From contig DASTBI010000081.1 of assembly GCA_035712145.1 (NCBI GenBank), positions 1 through 60,436 of the forward strand: a DNA stretch of 60,436 nt. The letters are read 5' to 3'. Source of the stretch: Candidatus Eisenbacteria bacterium. GTDB lineage: Bacteria; Eisenbacteria; RBG-16-71-46. How positions within the stretch are numbered: position 1 is the stretch's first letter; every line of letters starts with the position of its first letter. Of this stretch, positions 44,604-56,964 are shown one piece after another. Both the position numbers and the translations under genes were made by a program. The notes under the pieces were generated by a model that saw nothing but the letters and a program-made list of their open reading frames with translations, did no database searches and was not told where the DNA came from.

Positions 44604-46004
44604 CTAAGCCGGCGATGGGGACACGGCGGCGAGCGGAAGCCGTTCGAACGTGGCCCGGAAGTGGCGCAGCGCGCGAGGCGCGGTCACGATGCGCACGCCG
44701 GCGATACCGTCGCGGCGCCGCCAGACACTTTCGATGACTTCAAGAACGTAGTCCATGTGGCTTTGTGTGTACGTGCGTCGCGGGATCGCGAGGCGCACGA
44801 GCTCGTGGGTGGGCAGGATCTCCTCACCCGTCCGCGGGTTCCGGTGCGCGAGCATCACGCTTCCGATCTCGCAGGACCGGATACCACCCTCGAGGTAGAG
44901 CTCGATCGCCAGCGCCTGCCCCGGGAACGCCTCTCGCGGCAGATGCGGGAGGAAGCGCCCGGCATCGAGGAACACCGCGTGTCCGCCAGGCGGCCACACC
45001 ACGGGGATCCGCTGTGCGCGGAGCCGCTCGCAGACGTATCGGATGCTCGCGAGGCGATACTCGAGATAGTCGCGATGGACGACCTCCCGCAGGCCCTGGG
45101 CGATTGCCTCCAGATCGCGCCCAGCCAGGCCGCCGTACGTCGGAAACCCCTCGGTGACCACCAATCGGGTGCGGAGCTCGTGCGCGAGCGATTCGTCGCG
45201 ACAGGCGATGAAGCCTCCGATGTTCGCGAGCCCGTCCTTCTTGGCGCTCATCGTGCAGCCATCGGCAAGATCGAACATCGCTCGAGCGATCTGGGGGATC
45301 TCCAGATCGCAGGCCTCGGGCTCGCGCTGCTGGATGAGGAAGGCGTTCTCGGCGAAACGACAGGCGTCGAGGTAGAGAGGCCGGCCCGCCTGCTCGCACA
45401 GTCTCCGCACCGCGCGGAGATTCTCGAGGCTGACGGGCTGACCGCCCCCCGCGTTGTTCGTCACCGTGATCATGACCAGGGGAATGCGATCGCCGAACTG
45501 AGCGAGCGCACGCTCCAGCCCGACGAGATCCATGTTGCCCTTGAACGGCGCATCGCTCTCGAGGTCACGAGCTTCGGGACAAGGCAGGTCGAGCGCCTCG
45601 GCGCCGGCCATCTCGATGTTGGCGCGAGTCGTGTCGAAATGAGTGTTGTTCGGAACGATCTGGCCGGGGCCCGTGAGGGTGTCGAAGAGCAGGTGCTCCG
45701 CCGCCCGACCCTGATGGGTCGGAATCACGTGCGGGAAGCCGAACACTTCGCGCACCGCGGCTTCGAAACGACCGAAGCTCGGCGCGCCCGCGTAGGATTC
45801 GTCGCCCCGCATCATCGCCGCCCATTGCTCGCTCGACATCGCGCCCGTTCCACTGTCGGTCAGGAGGTCTATCGTGACGTCCTGCGAAGACAGATGGAAG
45901 AGGTTGCCACCGGCCGCGGCGACAGCCCGCTCGCGTTCCTCACGGCTCGTCATGCGGATCGGCTCGACGCTCTTGATCCGGAACGGCTCGATGATCGTCT
46001 TCAT
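44604..46004 (-). CDS. tnaA: Tryptophanase (tryptophan indole-lyase)
   Basis: 466 aa, PLP-dependent beta-eliminating lyase of the tryptophanase/tyrosine phenol-lyase family. The PLP lysine lies in SAKKDGLANIGG (K255/K256). The LTDSGTGAMS, GRAAEHLLFDTL, NNAGGGQPVS and GGHAVFLDAGRF motifs match the family. Three features favour tryptophanase over tyrosine phenol-lyase: EIGS where TPL has a specificity Arg (ERG), TYTQSHMD rather than VYTYAHMD, and His in ALRHFRA where TPL has Phe. It would convert tryptophan to indole, pyruvate and ammonia. No tnaC-like leader was seen upstream. The ATG at 46004 gives a length close to known enzymes. Confidence 0.9.
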   Translation of the reverse strand: MKTIIEPFRIKSVEPIRMTSREERERAVAAAGGNLFHLSSQDVTIDLLTDSGTGAMSSEQWAAMMRGDESYAGAPSFGRFEAAVREVFGFPHVIPTHQGRAAEHLLFDTLTGPGQIVPNNTHFDTTRANIEMAGAEALDLPCPEARDLESDAPFKGNMDLVGLERALAQFGDRIPLVMITVTNNAGGGQPVSLENLRAVRRLCEQAGRPLYLDACRFAENAFLIQQREPEACDLEIPQIARAMFDLADGCTMSAKKDGLANIGGFIACRDESLAHELRTRLVVTEGFPTYGGLAGRDLEAIAQGLREVVHRDYLEYRLASIRYVCERLRAQRIPVVWPPGGHAVFLDAGRFLPHLPREAFPGQALAIELYLEGGIRSCEIGSVMLAHRNPRTGEEILPTHELVRLAIPRRTYTQSHMDYVLEVIESVWRRRDGIAGVRIVTAPRALRHFRATFERLPLAAVSPSPA

Positions 46005-46435
46005 GATCGAGAGCTCGCGGCGCCGTGTGACGACGAACAGTCCATCGTGACTCTCCCTGGGTCTGCATGGTGGAGGTTCAAGCTGCGGGCCAACGATTCT
46101 CGGCACCACCTCATCCCTTTTTGCGGCCCGCAGATGCGTCGGTCGCGCTGGCGACCGAGCCTCGGCTCGCGCTCGCGCCGCTCCTGCCATTTTCGGCGCG
46201 GGCCTGACAGGACGGCGGGAAGCGCGGAGTCCAGCGAATCGCGCTGCGCGCCTATCCTGAAACCATGCAAACAGTTTCCAGGCCACGAGCAGTGGCACCT
46301 CTGATGCTTGACCGTCGACGGTTGAGAGGCCGGTAGATGTTGCTGTATCTCGACTCGAAGCGAATCCGTCCAGCACGGATCCTGGCGCATCATCTTCGGT
46401 CGGCAAGTCATGCCGACCCACGGGAGGACCTAGCC
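46005..46435. other. 431-bp divergent intergenic region
   Basis: Gap between tnaA and the citrate synthase operon, expected to hold both promoters. The only distinct element is a 12-bp perfect palindrome ACCGTCGACGGT at 46311-46322, about 114 bp upstream of the citrate synthase start. A GGGAGGA site at 46422-46428 serves that start. No gene seen. Confidence 0.55.
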
Positions 46436-47743
46436 GTGGCGACCGAAATCCTTCCCCCGCAGACCCAGCCGGCAACCACCCTGCAATACCACGGCGTGAG
46501 CCTGGACTTGCCCGTCGTCGAGGGCTCCGAGGGCGAGAAAGCCCTCGACATCCAGCAACTTCGCAACAAGACCGGACTCATCACGCTGGATCCCGGATTG
46601 GGCAACACCGGGGCTTGTCGCAGCGCGATCACCTTCATCGACGGCGAGAAGGGAATTCTGCGTTACCGCGGATATCCGATCGAGGAGCTGGCCGAGAAGA
46701 GCTCGTTTCTGGAGGTCGCCTGGCTGTTGATGCACGGCGAGCTCCCCACCGGACGAGAGCTGTCGGCATTCCAGCGCGAGGTCACTTACCACACGATGCT
46801 CCACGAGGACTTCGGCCGGTTCTTCGATTGTCTTCCCAAGGACGCGCACCCGATGCCGGTCTGCGCGGCCGCGGTGGGCGCGCTCGCGACCTTCTACCAG
46901 CAGCCCGAGACCTTGCAGACGCAAAGCGAGACGATCGTCCGCCTGATCGCCAAGATGCCGACGATCGCTGCGCACTCCTACAAACACTCGATCGGCCAGC
47001 CCTTCGTCTATCCCGACAACCAGCTCGGGTACTCGGCGAACTTCATGCGGATGATGTTCTCGACACCCTGCGAGCCCTACATCGTGGATCCCGTTCTCGC
47101 GAAGGCGATCGATCTGCTCTTCATCCTTCATGCCGATCACGAACAGAACTGCTCCACCAGCACGGTACGCGTCGTCGGCAGCTCCCGCGCCAATCTCTTC
47201 GCGAGCATCGCGGCCGGGATCAGCGCGCTGTGGGGACCGCTCCATGGCGGCGCCAACCAGGAAGTCATCGAGATGCTCGAGCGGATCGCCGCGGAGGAGG
47301 GCAGCGCACGGAAGTTCCTGGACAAGGCCAAGGACCGGAACGACACGACCCGCCTGATGGGATTCGGTCACCGCGTATACAAGAGTTACGACCCGCGCGC
47401 CGCGATTCTCAAGAAGGCGTGTTCGCAGGTCCTGGGGCGCGTCGGAGGCTCGAGCCGCCTGCTCGAGATCGCCATGTCGCTCGAAGAGATCGCGTTGAAG
47501 GACGAGTACTTCGTCGCCCGAAAGCTGTACCCCAACGTGGACTTCTATTCCGGCGTCATCTACAAGGCGCTGGGAATCCCGGTCAACATGTTCACCGTGA
47601 TGTTCGCGATCGGGCGGCTGCCGGGTTGGATCGCGCAGTGGCTCGAAATGCGCACCGATCCCGATGCTCGGATCGTCCGACCGCGGCAGATCTACACGGG
47701 TGCGAGGAAGCGTCCCTACGTCGCGGTCGAGTCGAGACTCTGA
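46436..47743 (+). CDS. gltA: Citrate synthase (type II)
   Basis: 435 aa; the GTG at 46436 is supported by GGGAGGA and gives the usual length. Catalytic and binding motifs are intact: ILHADHEQNCSTSTVR, WGPLHGGANQEV (substrate His), MGFGHRVYKSYDPRA (second active His) and YPNVDFYSGVIYKALG (catalytic Asp). It condenses acetyl-CoA with oxaloacetate to open the citric acid cycle in the cytosol. The malic enzyme starts two bases after its stop, so the two are co-expressed. Confidence 0.96.
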   Translation: MATEILPPQTQPATTLQYHGVSLDLPVVEGSEGEKALDIQQLRNKTGLITLDPGLGNTGACRSAITFIDGEKGILRYRGYPIEELAEKSSFLEVAWLLMHGELPTGRELSAFQREVTYHTMLHEDFGRFFDCLPKDAHPMPVCAAAVGALATFYQQPETLQTQSETIVRLIAKMPTIAAHSYKHSIGQPFVYPDNQLGYSANFMRMMFSTPCEPYIVDPVLAKAIDLLFILHADHEQNCSTSTVRVVGSSRANLFASIAAGISALWGPLHGGANQEVIEMLERIAAEEGSARKFLDKAKDRNDTTRLMGFGHRVYKSYDPRAAILKKACSQVLGRVGGSSRLLEIAMSLEEIALKDEYFVARKLYPNVDFYSGVIYKALGIPVNMFTVMFAIGRLPGWIAQWLEMRTDPDARIVRPRQIYTGARKRPYVAVESRL

Positions 47744-47745
47744 AA

Positions 47746-49500
47746 ATGGAGCGTGTTCTGGAGGGCGGGCTCCGCCGCGCCTACGAGCGCCGCGTCGATC
47801 CACGAACGGGTCAACGATACCTCGCGGTCGCGCAACGTGGCCCCACCCTCCTGAACGATCCGATCCTCAACAAGGGAACATGCTTCACGCTCGAGGAGCG
47901 GCAGAGCTTCGGGCTGTCCGGCCTGCTGCCTCCGGCGGTTGCCACGGAGGCCGAGCAGGCGGCCCGAGCCTACGAGAACTTCGGCCGCGCCGCGGATGAC
48001 GTTCAGCGGTATCTGTTCCTCGCCGGCTTGCAGGACCGGAACGAGACGCTCTTCTACCGGCTCCTGGTCGAACACATGGACGAGATGGCGCCGATCGTCT
48101 ACACGCCGACGGTGGGGAAGGTCTGCGAACAGTACAGCCACATCTATCGACGGCCTCGCGGGATCTGCATCACTTCACAGGACCGTGGAAGGGTGCGAGC
48201 GATCCTCCGCAACTGGGGCGGCGAGTGTCGGGTCGCGGTCGTGACCGATAACGCAGCGATCCTCGGACTCGGCGATCAGGGCGTGGGGGGCATGGGGATC
48301 GCGATCGGCAAGCTCGCGCTCTACACGGCCGGCGCCGGCATCGCGCCAGAAGAGACCCTCCCGATCGACTTCGACGTCGGCACGGACAATCCGAAGCTGC
48401 TCGCGGATCCGCTCTACCTCGGAATGCGCCATCCCCGGCTCCGGGGCGCGGCGTACGACCAGCTTCTCGACGAGCTGGTCGACGCCATGGCCGAGGTCCA
48501 TCCCGCTGCGCTGATTCAGTGGGAGGACTTCTCGAATCGGACCGCGTTCGACGTCCTCGAGCGCTACCGACGGGGGCGGCTGTCATTCAACGACGACATC
48601 CAGGGCACGGGCGCCATCGTCGTTGCGGGCATTCGCTCGGCGCTCCGTCAGGCGGGACGCGATCTCGCCGACGAGCGCTTCGTGTTCTTCGGGGCCGGCG
48701 CCTCGGGAGCAGGATCGGTGCTCGCGGTGCGGTCGGCGCTGAGGGACGCCGGCGTGCCGGAACGCGAGCTCGCCTCGCGCGTGCTCGCGCTCGATTCCAA
48801 GGGTTTGATCCTCGAAGACCGGGACGGACTCCCGCCCGAGAAGCGCGAGATCGCGGCCTCGCTCGATCGCGTCGCGGGCTGGACAGCATCGGCAGATGGG
48901 CGCTTTCGTCTCGCCGATGTCGTGCTCCAGTTTCGGCCAGGCGTTCTCGTGGGAGCATCCGGCCAGCCCGGCGCTTTCAGCGAGGAGATCGTCCGTGGCA
49001 TGGCGGCGGGGTGCGGGCGGCCCATCATCCTGGCGCTGTCGAATCCAACCAACCTGGTCGAGGCCACGCCCGAGCAACTCGTCCGCTGGACCGATGGAGC
49101 GGCGATCGTGGGAACCGGAAGCCCCTTTCCGCCGGTCGAGCATCGTGGCAGGCGTTTCGTGATCGGCCAGGGCAACAACGTGCTCATGTTCCCCGGCCTT
49201 GGACTGGGAGCGACCACGGTGGGAGCGCGTTGGCTCCCGGACCGTGTCTTCACGGTCGCGGCCCAGGCGCTCTTCGAGCTCACGAGCCCCGACCCACGGC
49301 CGGGAACACCGATCTATCCACCGCTCTCGCGTTTGCGGGAGATCTCGCGATGCGTGGCACGTGCGGTGGCACGCGAGCTGGTCGCGTGCGGAGAAGCTCC
49401 ACCCTTGACCGACGAACAGATCGAGCGACGGCTGGCGAGCGCCATCTGGACGCCTGAATATCTCCCTTATCGCCCGGTGTCCCGGGAGGACCTGGAATGA
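47746..49500 (+). CDS. NAD(P)-dependent malic enzyme
   Basis: 584 aa, the size of the large NAD-dependent malic enzymes (MaeA/SfcA type). Diagnostic motifs are YTPTVGKVCEQYSHIYRRPR, LIQWEDFSNRTAFDVLERYR, SFNDDIQGTGAIVVAG (metal/malate site), VFFGAGASGAGS (NAD Rossmann), LVGASGQPGAF and LALSNPTN. It should decarboxylate malate to pyruvate and supply NAD(P)H; cofactor preference was not deduced. The start is two bases after gltA, and the stop shares ATGA with the next gene. Confidence 0.95.
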   Translation: MERVLEGGLRRAYERRVDPRTGQRYLAVAQRGPTLLNDPILNKGTCFTLEERQSFGLSGLLPPAVATEAEQAARAYENFGRAADDVQRYLFLAGLQDRNETLFYRLLVEHMDEMAPIVYTPTVGKVCEQYSHIYRRPRGICITSQDRGRVRAILRNWGGECRVAVVTDNAAILGLGDQGVGGMGIAIGKLALYTAGAGIAPEETLPIDFDVGTDNPKLLADPLYLGMRHPRLRGAAYDQLLDELVDAMAEVHPAALIQWEDFSNRTAFDVLERYRRGRLSFNDDIQGTGAIVVAGIRSALRQAGRDLADERFVFFGAGASGAGSVLAVRSALRDAGVPERELASRVLALDSKGLILEDRDGLPPEKREIAASLDRVAGWTASADGRFRLADVVLQFRPGVLVGASGQPGAFSEEIVRGMAAGCGRPIILALSNPTNLVEATPEQLVRWTDGAAIVGTGSPFPPVEHRGRRFVIGQGNNVLMFPGLGLGATTVGARWLPDRVFTVAAQALFELTSPDPRPGTPIYPPLSRLREISRCVARAVARELVACGEAPPLTDEQIERRLASAIWTPEYLPYRPVSREDLE

Positions 49501-50477
49501 GGATGGACGCTGCTCCCCAGTCGCCGCTGCTCGAGCGGATCGGCCACACACCCCTCCTCGAGATCGAAGGCGTGTATGTGAAGCTCGAGTGCGCCAATCC
49601 GAGCGGGAGCGTGAAGGATCGGATCGCGCGTCACATGGTCCTTCAGGCAATCCAGCGCGGCGAGCTGGTCCGCGGCATGACGATCGTCGAGACGACGTCC
49701 GGCAACACCGGTATCGCGCTGGCGATGGTGGCGCGTGAGCTCGGTTTTCCCCTGCTGATCTTCATGCCCGAGCACATGAGCCCCGAGCGCCGGGAGATGA
49801 TGAAGCGGCTCGGCGCCGTCGTGCGACTCACAGCGCGCGAGGAAGGATTCCCAGGCGCGATACGAGCCCGCGATGCGTACAAGTCCCGGCGCGGCTTCTG
49901 GGTTCCCGACCAGTTCGCGAATCCGGACAACCCCGCCTGCCACCGCGCCACGACCGCTCGCGAGATCCTGGAGCAGCTCCGAGACCACGGCTCTCCACGG
50001 ATCGATTACTTCGTCGCCGGAGTCGGCACGGGCGGGACGCTGATGGGAGTCGGGGAAGCCCTCCGCGAACGCATGCCTGACATGAAGATCGTCGCCGTCG
50101 AGCCCATGGAATCCAACGCGCTTTGCGGTGGCCCTGCAGGGGACCATGGAATCATGGGAATCGGCGATGGATTCGTTCCCGAGCTCATCGATCTCGCGCG
50201 AATCCACGAGGTGCGCACGGTCTCGACCGCACAGGCGCTCGACACGGCGCGCCGGATCCGAGGCCGTTACGGATTCTGCGTCGGGATCAGCTCGGGGGCG
50301 AACATGCGGATCGCGTTACGCCTCCGCACCGGCCCTGCAAACGTGCTGACGCTCTGGCCCGATTCCGCCGACCGCTATGCCTCCAGCGGTTTGAGTCCTG
50401 CAGCGGAGGGACTGCGCTGCGCGCTCCAGCCCTTCTGCCAGGCGCGCGCCCAGGCCTTGCTCTCCAAACCGGAATGA
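49497..50477 (+). CDS. Cysteine synthase family PLP enzyme
   Basis: 326 aa; ATG overlaps the malic enzyme stop (ATGA). Fold type II PLP family: the PLP lysine lies in NPSGSVKDRIARHM, the substrate loop is TTSGNTGIAL, the phosphate-binding motif GVGTGGTLMGVG, and ISSGANMRIAL supports the cofactor ring. It most resembles CysK/CysM enzymes that make cysteine from O-acetyl- or O-phosphoserine and sulfide. The tail after residue 290 is atypical. Co-transcription with citric acid cycle enzymes is unusual. Acetylserine versus cystathionine substrates cannot be decided here. Confidence 0.88.
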   Translation: MRMDAAPQSPLLERIGHTPLLEIEGVYVKLECANPSGSVKDRIARHMVLQAIQRGELVRGMTIVETTSGNTGIALAMVARELGFPLLIFMPEHMSPERREMMKRLGAVVRLTAREEGFPGAIRARDAYKSRRGFWVPDQFANPDNPACHRATTAREILEQLRDHGSPRIDYFVAGVGTGGTLMGVGEALRERMPDMKIVAVEPMESNALCGGPAGDHGIMGIGDGFVPELIDLARIHEVRTVSTAQALDTARRIRGRYGFCVGISSGANMRIALRLRTGPANVLTLWPDSADRYASSGLSPAAEGLRCALQPFCQARAQALLSKPE

Positions 50478-50563
50478 CCGCTGCTCGATGATCTGACCAT
50501 CCTGACCACGAGCACGAGCCCGTCATCGAACTCCGTCGTCGTCAGGAAACTGGCACCGAGCTT

Positions 50564-51739
50564 TCAGAGGTAATTCGCCAACCACTGCTCGACCCATGCT
50601 TTCTTCTCGGCGAGACGGGCCGCGCCCGCCTCGCTCGGCGTCATCCGCGGATGCGGCAGATCGAAGAACGAGCCGTCCCCGCGCAGCGCCTCGCCCCGTC
50701 CCAGCTCGATGTAGCAGAAGCCGCGGCCGTCGAACACGGCGTCGGGTTCCCTGCCCTGCGCATCCGCAGCGATGCGCGCCGCCACCGTGCGGGCGTGCGC
50801 TTCCGCGAACACTCCGGCCTTGGGAAGGGAGAGCGGCACATCCGGATTGAACCGCCCCGGCAGCGGGACGCCGGTGACGTCGCCGATCGCGAAGATGCGC
50901 CCCCGCGCGGGCGACCCTGTGATTTCGAGCGTCCGGGGATCGACGGGAATCCAGCCGGAAGGGCCGGTGAGTCCGCTCTCGCGGACCGCCGGGGGAGCGA
51001 CGTGCGGCGGGACGGCGATCAGCAGGTCGAACGGGACCTCGTCGCCGTTCTTCATGCTCACCACCTTGCGGGCGGGGTCGACCGCCTGGACCTCACAGGC
51101 CGGATGGAATCCGATGCCCCGCTCGTTCAGACGCTCGACGACGTAGCGCCCGATTTCCGGCCCCGCGGTCATCATGGGCGCCTTCTCGACACTGTACACG
51201 CCGAGGGACGAGCGGTCGCGGATTCCGCGCGCCTCGAGCCACGCTTCGAGCAGCATCGCGGCCTCGTATGGCCCCGGCGGGCAGGAGAACGGGACCCTCG
51301 GAATGAGAACCACGATGCGGCCGCCATCGAAGCCGCTGAGCGTCCCGCGCAGACGGATCGCGCCTTCACGCGTGTAGAACGTCTCGGCGCCCTCGAGGAG
51401 CCCGGGCACCAGGCTCGCGTCGCGGATCGCACCGAGCGCGATCACGAGGTAATCGGCGCCGCGTTCGCCGGCATCGGTGTGGACCGTGCGGTTCTTCGCG
51501 TCGATGCGGCGGACGGTCGAATGCTCGATCTCGATGCCGTGATCCCGCAGCGTGTCGATCGGATGCTGCACCGAGGCAGGGTCGGCTTCACCGATCATCA
51601 CCCACGTCTTCGTGGCCCCGATCTGGAACGTGGGCGTGTCGGTCACGAGGCAAATCGCGTGGCCGGAGGGGAGCGCGGAGCGGAGGTGACGCGCCGCCGC
51701 GATGCCGCCGAAGCCACCGCCGAGGATCAATGTGTTCAT
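50564..51739 (-). CDS. Sulfide:quinone reductase/FccB-like flavoprotein
   Basis: 391 aa; the ATG at 51739 is preceded by AAGGAG and overlaps the stop of the sigma gene (ATGA). An N-terminal FAD Rossmann (LILGGGFGGIAAARHL) and a GDVTGVPLP-type FAD motif (FAIGDVTGVPLPGRF) are clear. FSCPPGPYEAAMLLE is the active-site Cys signature of SQR and flavocytochrome-c sulfide dehydrogenases. A second Cys lies in RGFCYIELG. It probably oxidises sulfide or another reduced sulfur compound, passing electrons to quinone or a cytochrome. No haem partner is adjacent. Confidence 0.85.
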   Translation of the reverse strand: MNTLILGGGFGGIAAARHLRSALPSGHAICLVTDTPTFQIGATKTWVMIGEADPASVQHPIDTLRDHGIEIEHSTVRRIDAKNRTVHTDAGERGADYLVIALGAIRDASLVPGLLEGAETFYTREGAIRLRGTLSGFDGGRIVVLIPRVPFSCPPGPYEAAMLLEAWLEARGIRDRSSLGVYSVEKAPMMTAGPEIGRYVVERLNERGIGFHPACEVQAVDPARKVVSMKNGDEVPFDLLIAVPPHVAPPAVRESGLTGPSGWIPVDPRTLEITGSPARGRIFAIGDVTGVPLPGRFNPDVPLSLPKAGVFAEAHARTVAARIAADAQGREPDAVFDGRGFCYIELGRGEALRGDGSFFDLPHPRMTPSEAGAARLAEKKAWVEQWLANYL

Positions 51740-52641
51740 CGAAGCTCCTTTGCCCTCATCATCCTTCTCAGCCGCTGCCGCAGCGCCCGCGGCGCGGGCG
51801 CCTTCCCCCATCTGCGGCAGGAGCCCAGCAGCTCGCGCATCTCGGCGCACTCCCTCGTGCAGTCAGGGCACTCGCTCGCGTGCGCCTCGAGGTGCCGGCA
51901 CAGGTCGCCGCGCAGCTCGCCCTCGAGGAAGCGGCTGACGAGCCGCGCCGTGTCGGGGCAACCGCGCCGGCGCGACGGCTCCGCGCCCGGCGCGTGCGGG
52001 GCGAGCGCGGCGCGCAGTGCGAGCCGGGCACGATGGAGGCGCGACTTGACCGCCCTCACTTCGAGCCCGAGCGCGCGTGCCACGCGCGAAGCGGGCAGGC
52101 CCTCGACGTCGCGGAGCAGCAGCACCTCGCGCTGCCCGGAGGGCAGCGACGCGATCGCGCGGTCGAGCGCGGAGGCCAGCTCGCGCCGCTCGGCATGGCG
52201 ATCGGGCCCGGCCGCGGGGTCGGCATGCTCACGAACCTTCCCGTTCCCGGAAGTCTCGAGGGGCGCGATGCGGCGGACGTCGCGCCGGCGGCGGGCGCAC
52301 GCGCGGCGCGCCACGATCCACGCCCAGGTCGAGAGCGAGGCTTCGCCCCGGAACCGCGGCAGCGACGTGACGAGAGCCGTGAGGACTTCCTGCGTCACGT
52401 CCTCGGCATCGTGGGGGTCACCGCAGAAGCCGCGACCGAAACGGTAAGCGGCGTCCGCCAGGCGGGTGGCGAGAGTGTCCATGGCCTTGCGATCGCCCGC
52501 CCGAGCGTCCGCGACCAAGGCGCGCTCCGTGGCGGCGCGGGTCCGGCTCTCGATCTCGGTCGGAGCGCGGAGCTCGTTGAGCCGCATCGGCCTGCGGCCC
52601 ACGCCGAATCCTTTTGGAGGTTCGCGGTTCTCACCGGCCAT
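51736..52641 (-). CDS. ECF sigma factor fused to a zinc-finger anti-sigma-like tail
   Basis: 301 aa. Residues about 45-210 are an ECF sigma factor: region 2 DPHDAEDVTQEVLTALVTSL and WAWIVARRACARRRR; region 4 LPSGQREVLLLRDVEGLPAS and RALGLEVRAVKSRLHRARLA. About 225-275 is a zf-HC2-like zinc finger (CPDTARLVSRFLEGEL, CRHLEAHASECPDC) of the type that usually forms a separate anti-sigma. Having both in one chain suggests built-in regulation, perhaps by thiol oxidation. Its ATG at 52641 shares bases with the divergent gene's ATG; a start at 52587 would remove that overlap. It overlaps the downstream SQR-like gene. Confidence 0.82.
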   Translation of the reverse strand: MAGENREPPKGFGVGRRPMRLNELRAPTEIESRTRAATERALVADARAGDRKAMDTLATRLADAAYRFGRGFCGDPHDAEDVTQEVLTALVTSLPRFRGEASLSTWAWIVARRACARRRRDVRRIAPLETSGNGKVREHADPAAGPDRHAERRELASALDRAIASLPSGQREVLLLRDVEGLPASRVARALGLEVRAVKSRLHRARLALRAALAPHAPGAEPSRRRGCPDTARLVSRFLEGELRGDLCRHLEAHASECPDCTRECAEMRELLGSCRRWGKAPAPRALRQRLRRMMRAKELR

Positions 52642-53691
52642 GAATCCCTCCCGGGGCACGAGACATCTGCGCCGAATCCTAGCACTCGCATCGGTCGTCT
52701 CGCTGGTGGGCTGCGCCCGTCACGAGACTGTCGCGCCCGCCGCGCCGCCGGTGCGGGCACGCGCCGCGCGTTTCGACGCGGGCGGCGGCGACGGTACCCT
52801 GATCCTCCCGGGCCGCATCAAGGCGTCCGAGGAGGTCACGATCCGCGCACGGCTCGACGCGCGGCTCACCGCGTTCGTCGTTCGCGAAGGCGACCGGGTC
52901 TCGCGCGGCGCCGTTCTCGCGCGGTTCGACGCCCCCGAGACTCGTACCGCGCTCGCGGCGGCGCGCGCCGAGAGCGATGCAGCCGCCAGCGCGCACGCAC
53001 TCGCCTTGCGTCAGCACGCCCGGGCCGAGTCACTGTACGCCTTGCGCGTGATCTCGTCGCACGACCGCGAGGTGGCCGACGCCGACCTCAGCGCCGCCCG
53101 GGCGCGCGCGAGCCAAGCGACGGCGGCGCTCGACGCGCTGGAAAGCGGGGTGGCCGTGCGGGCCCCGTTCGATGCGGTCGTCATCCGACGTCATGTGGAC
53201 GCCGGTGCCGACCTCGAGTCGGGCACGCCGCTCCTGGACCTGCGCTCGGCCTCGGCGGAGGAGGCGGTCGCGGACATCCCCGAGGGGACGGTCGCCGCGC
53301 TCGAGCGCGGCCCACTGCGCATCCAGTCGGCCGACGGCGCCTGGCATGCCGCGCGTCTCGCCCGGCTGGACGGGATGACCGATTTCCGCTCGCGCACCCG
53401 CACCGCGCGGCTCGCTCTGCCCCCGGGGGCGTGGGAGCCGGGAGCGTTCGCGCGCGTCGCGATTGGTGGCACGAACGGCGGCGCGGGCGTGGTTCCGGCG
53501 TCGAGCCTCACGCGGCGCGGATCGCTGGCGGGCGTGTACGTGATCGAATCCGGCCGCGCCCGACTCCGATGGCTTCGGCTGGGGCGTGAAAGCACGGAAG
53601 GCGTGGAGGTGCTGGCGGGCCTCGAGCCCGGCGAGATCTACGCGCTGGACTCGGCGGGCCTGGCGGATGGCCGCGCCATCGAGGTCGGACC

Positions 53692-53695
<4 letters not shown>
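52640..53695 (+). CDS. RND efflux periplasmic adaptor lipoprotein (MFP/HlyD family)
   Basis: 351 aa; the ATG at 52640 opens a lipoprotein signal with lipobox VSLVGC. The membrane-fusion layout is visible: a beta-barrel/lipoyl half (LILPGRIKASEEVTIRARLD, VREGDRVSRGAVLARFDAPE), a helical hairpin with Ala-rich coil (AAARAESDAAASAHALALRQ), and a second lipoyl half (AVRAPFDAVVIRRHVDAGAD) followed by barrel strands. It bridges the inner-membrane RND pump to an outer-membrane channel, which is missing from this operon. The stop overlaps the TTG of the pump gene. Confidence 0.93.

Positions 53696-56960
<3,265 letters not shown>

Positions 56961-56964
<4 letters not shown>

Noticed and set aside
44604-46004. 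Tyrosine phenol-lyase assignment
   Set aside because: The specificity Arg (ERG) and active-site Phe (RFF) of TPL are replaced by EIGS and RHF, as in tryptophanase.
43713-46304. Plus-strand 863-codon frame across the cytochrome b and tnaA genes
   Set aside because: Antisense to two genes with recognisable motifs; no family features, start site or codon preference.
46615-47745. Upstream extension of the malic enzyme frame through citrate synthase
   Set aside because: The frame runs on the same strand out of register with gltA. The ATG at 47746, two bases after gltA's stop, gives the correct malic-enzyme length.
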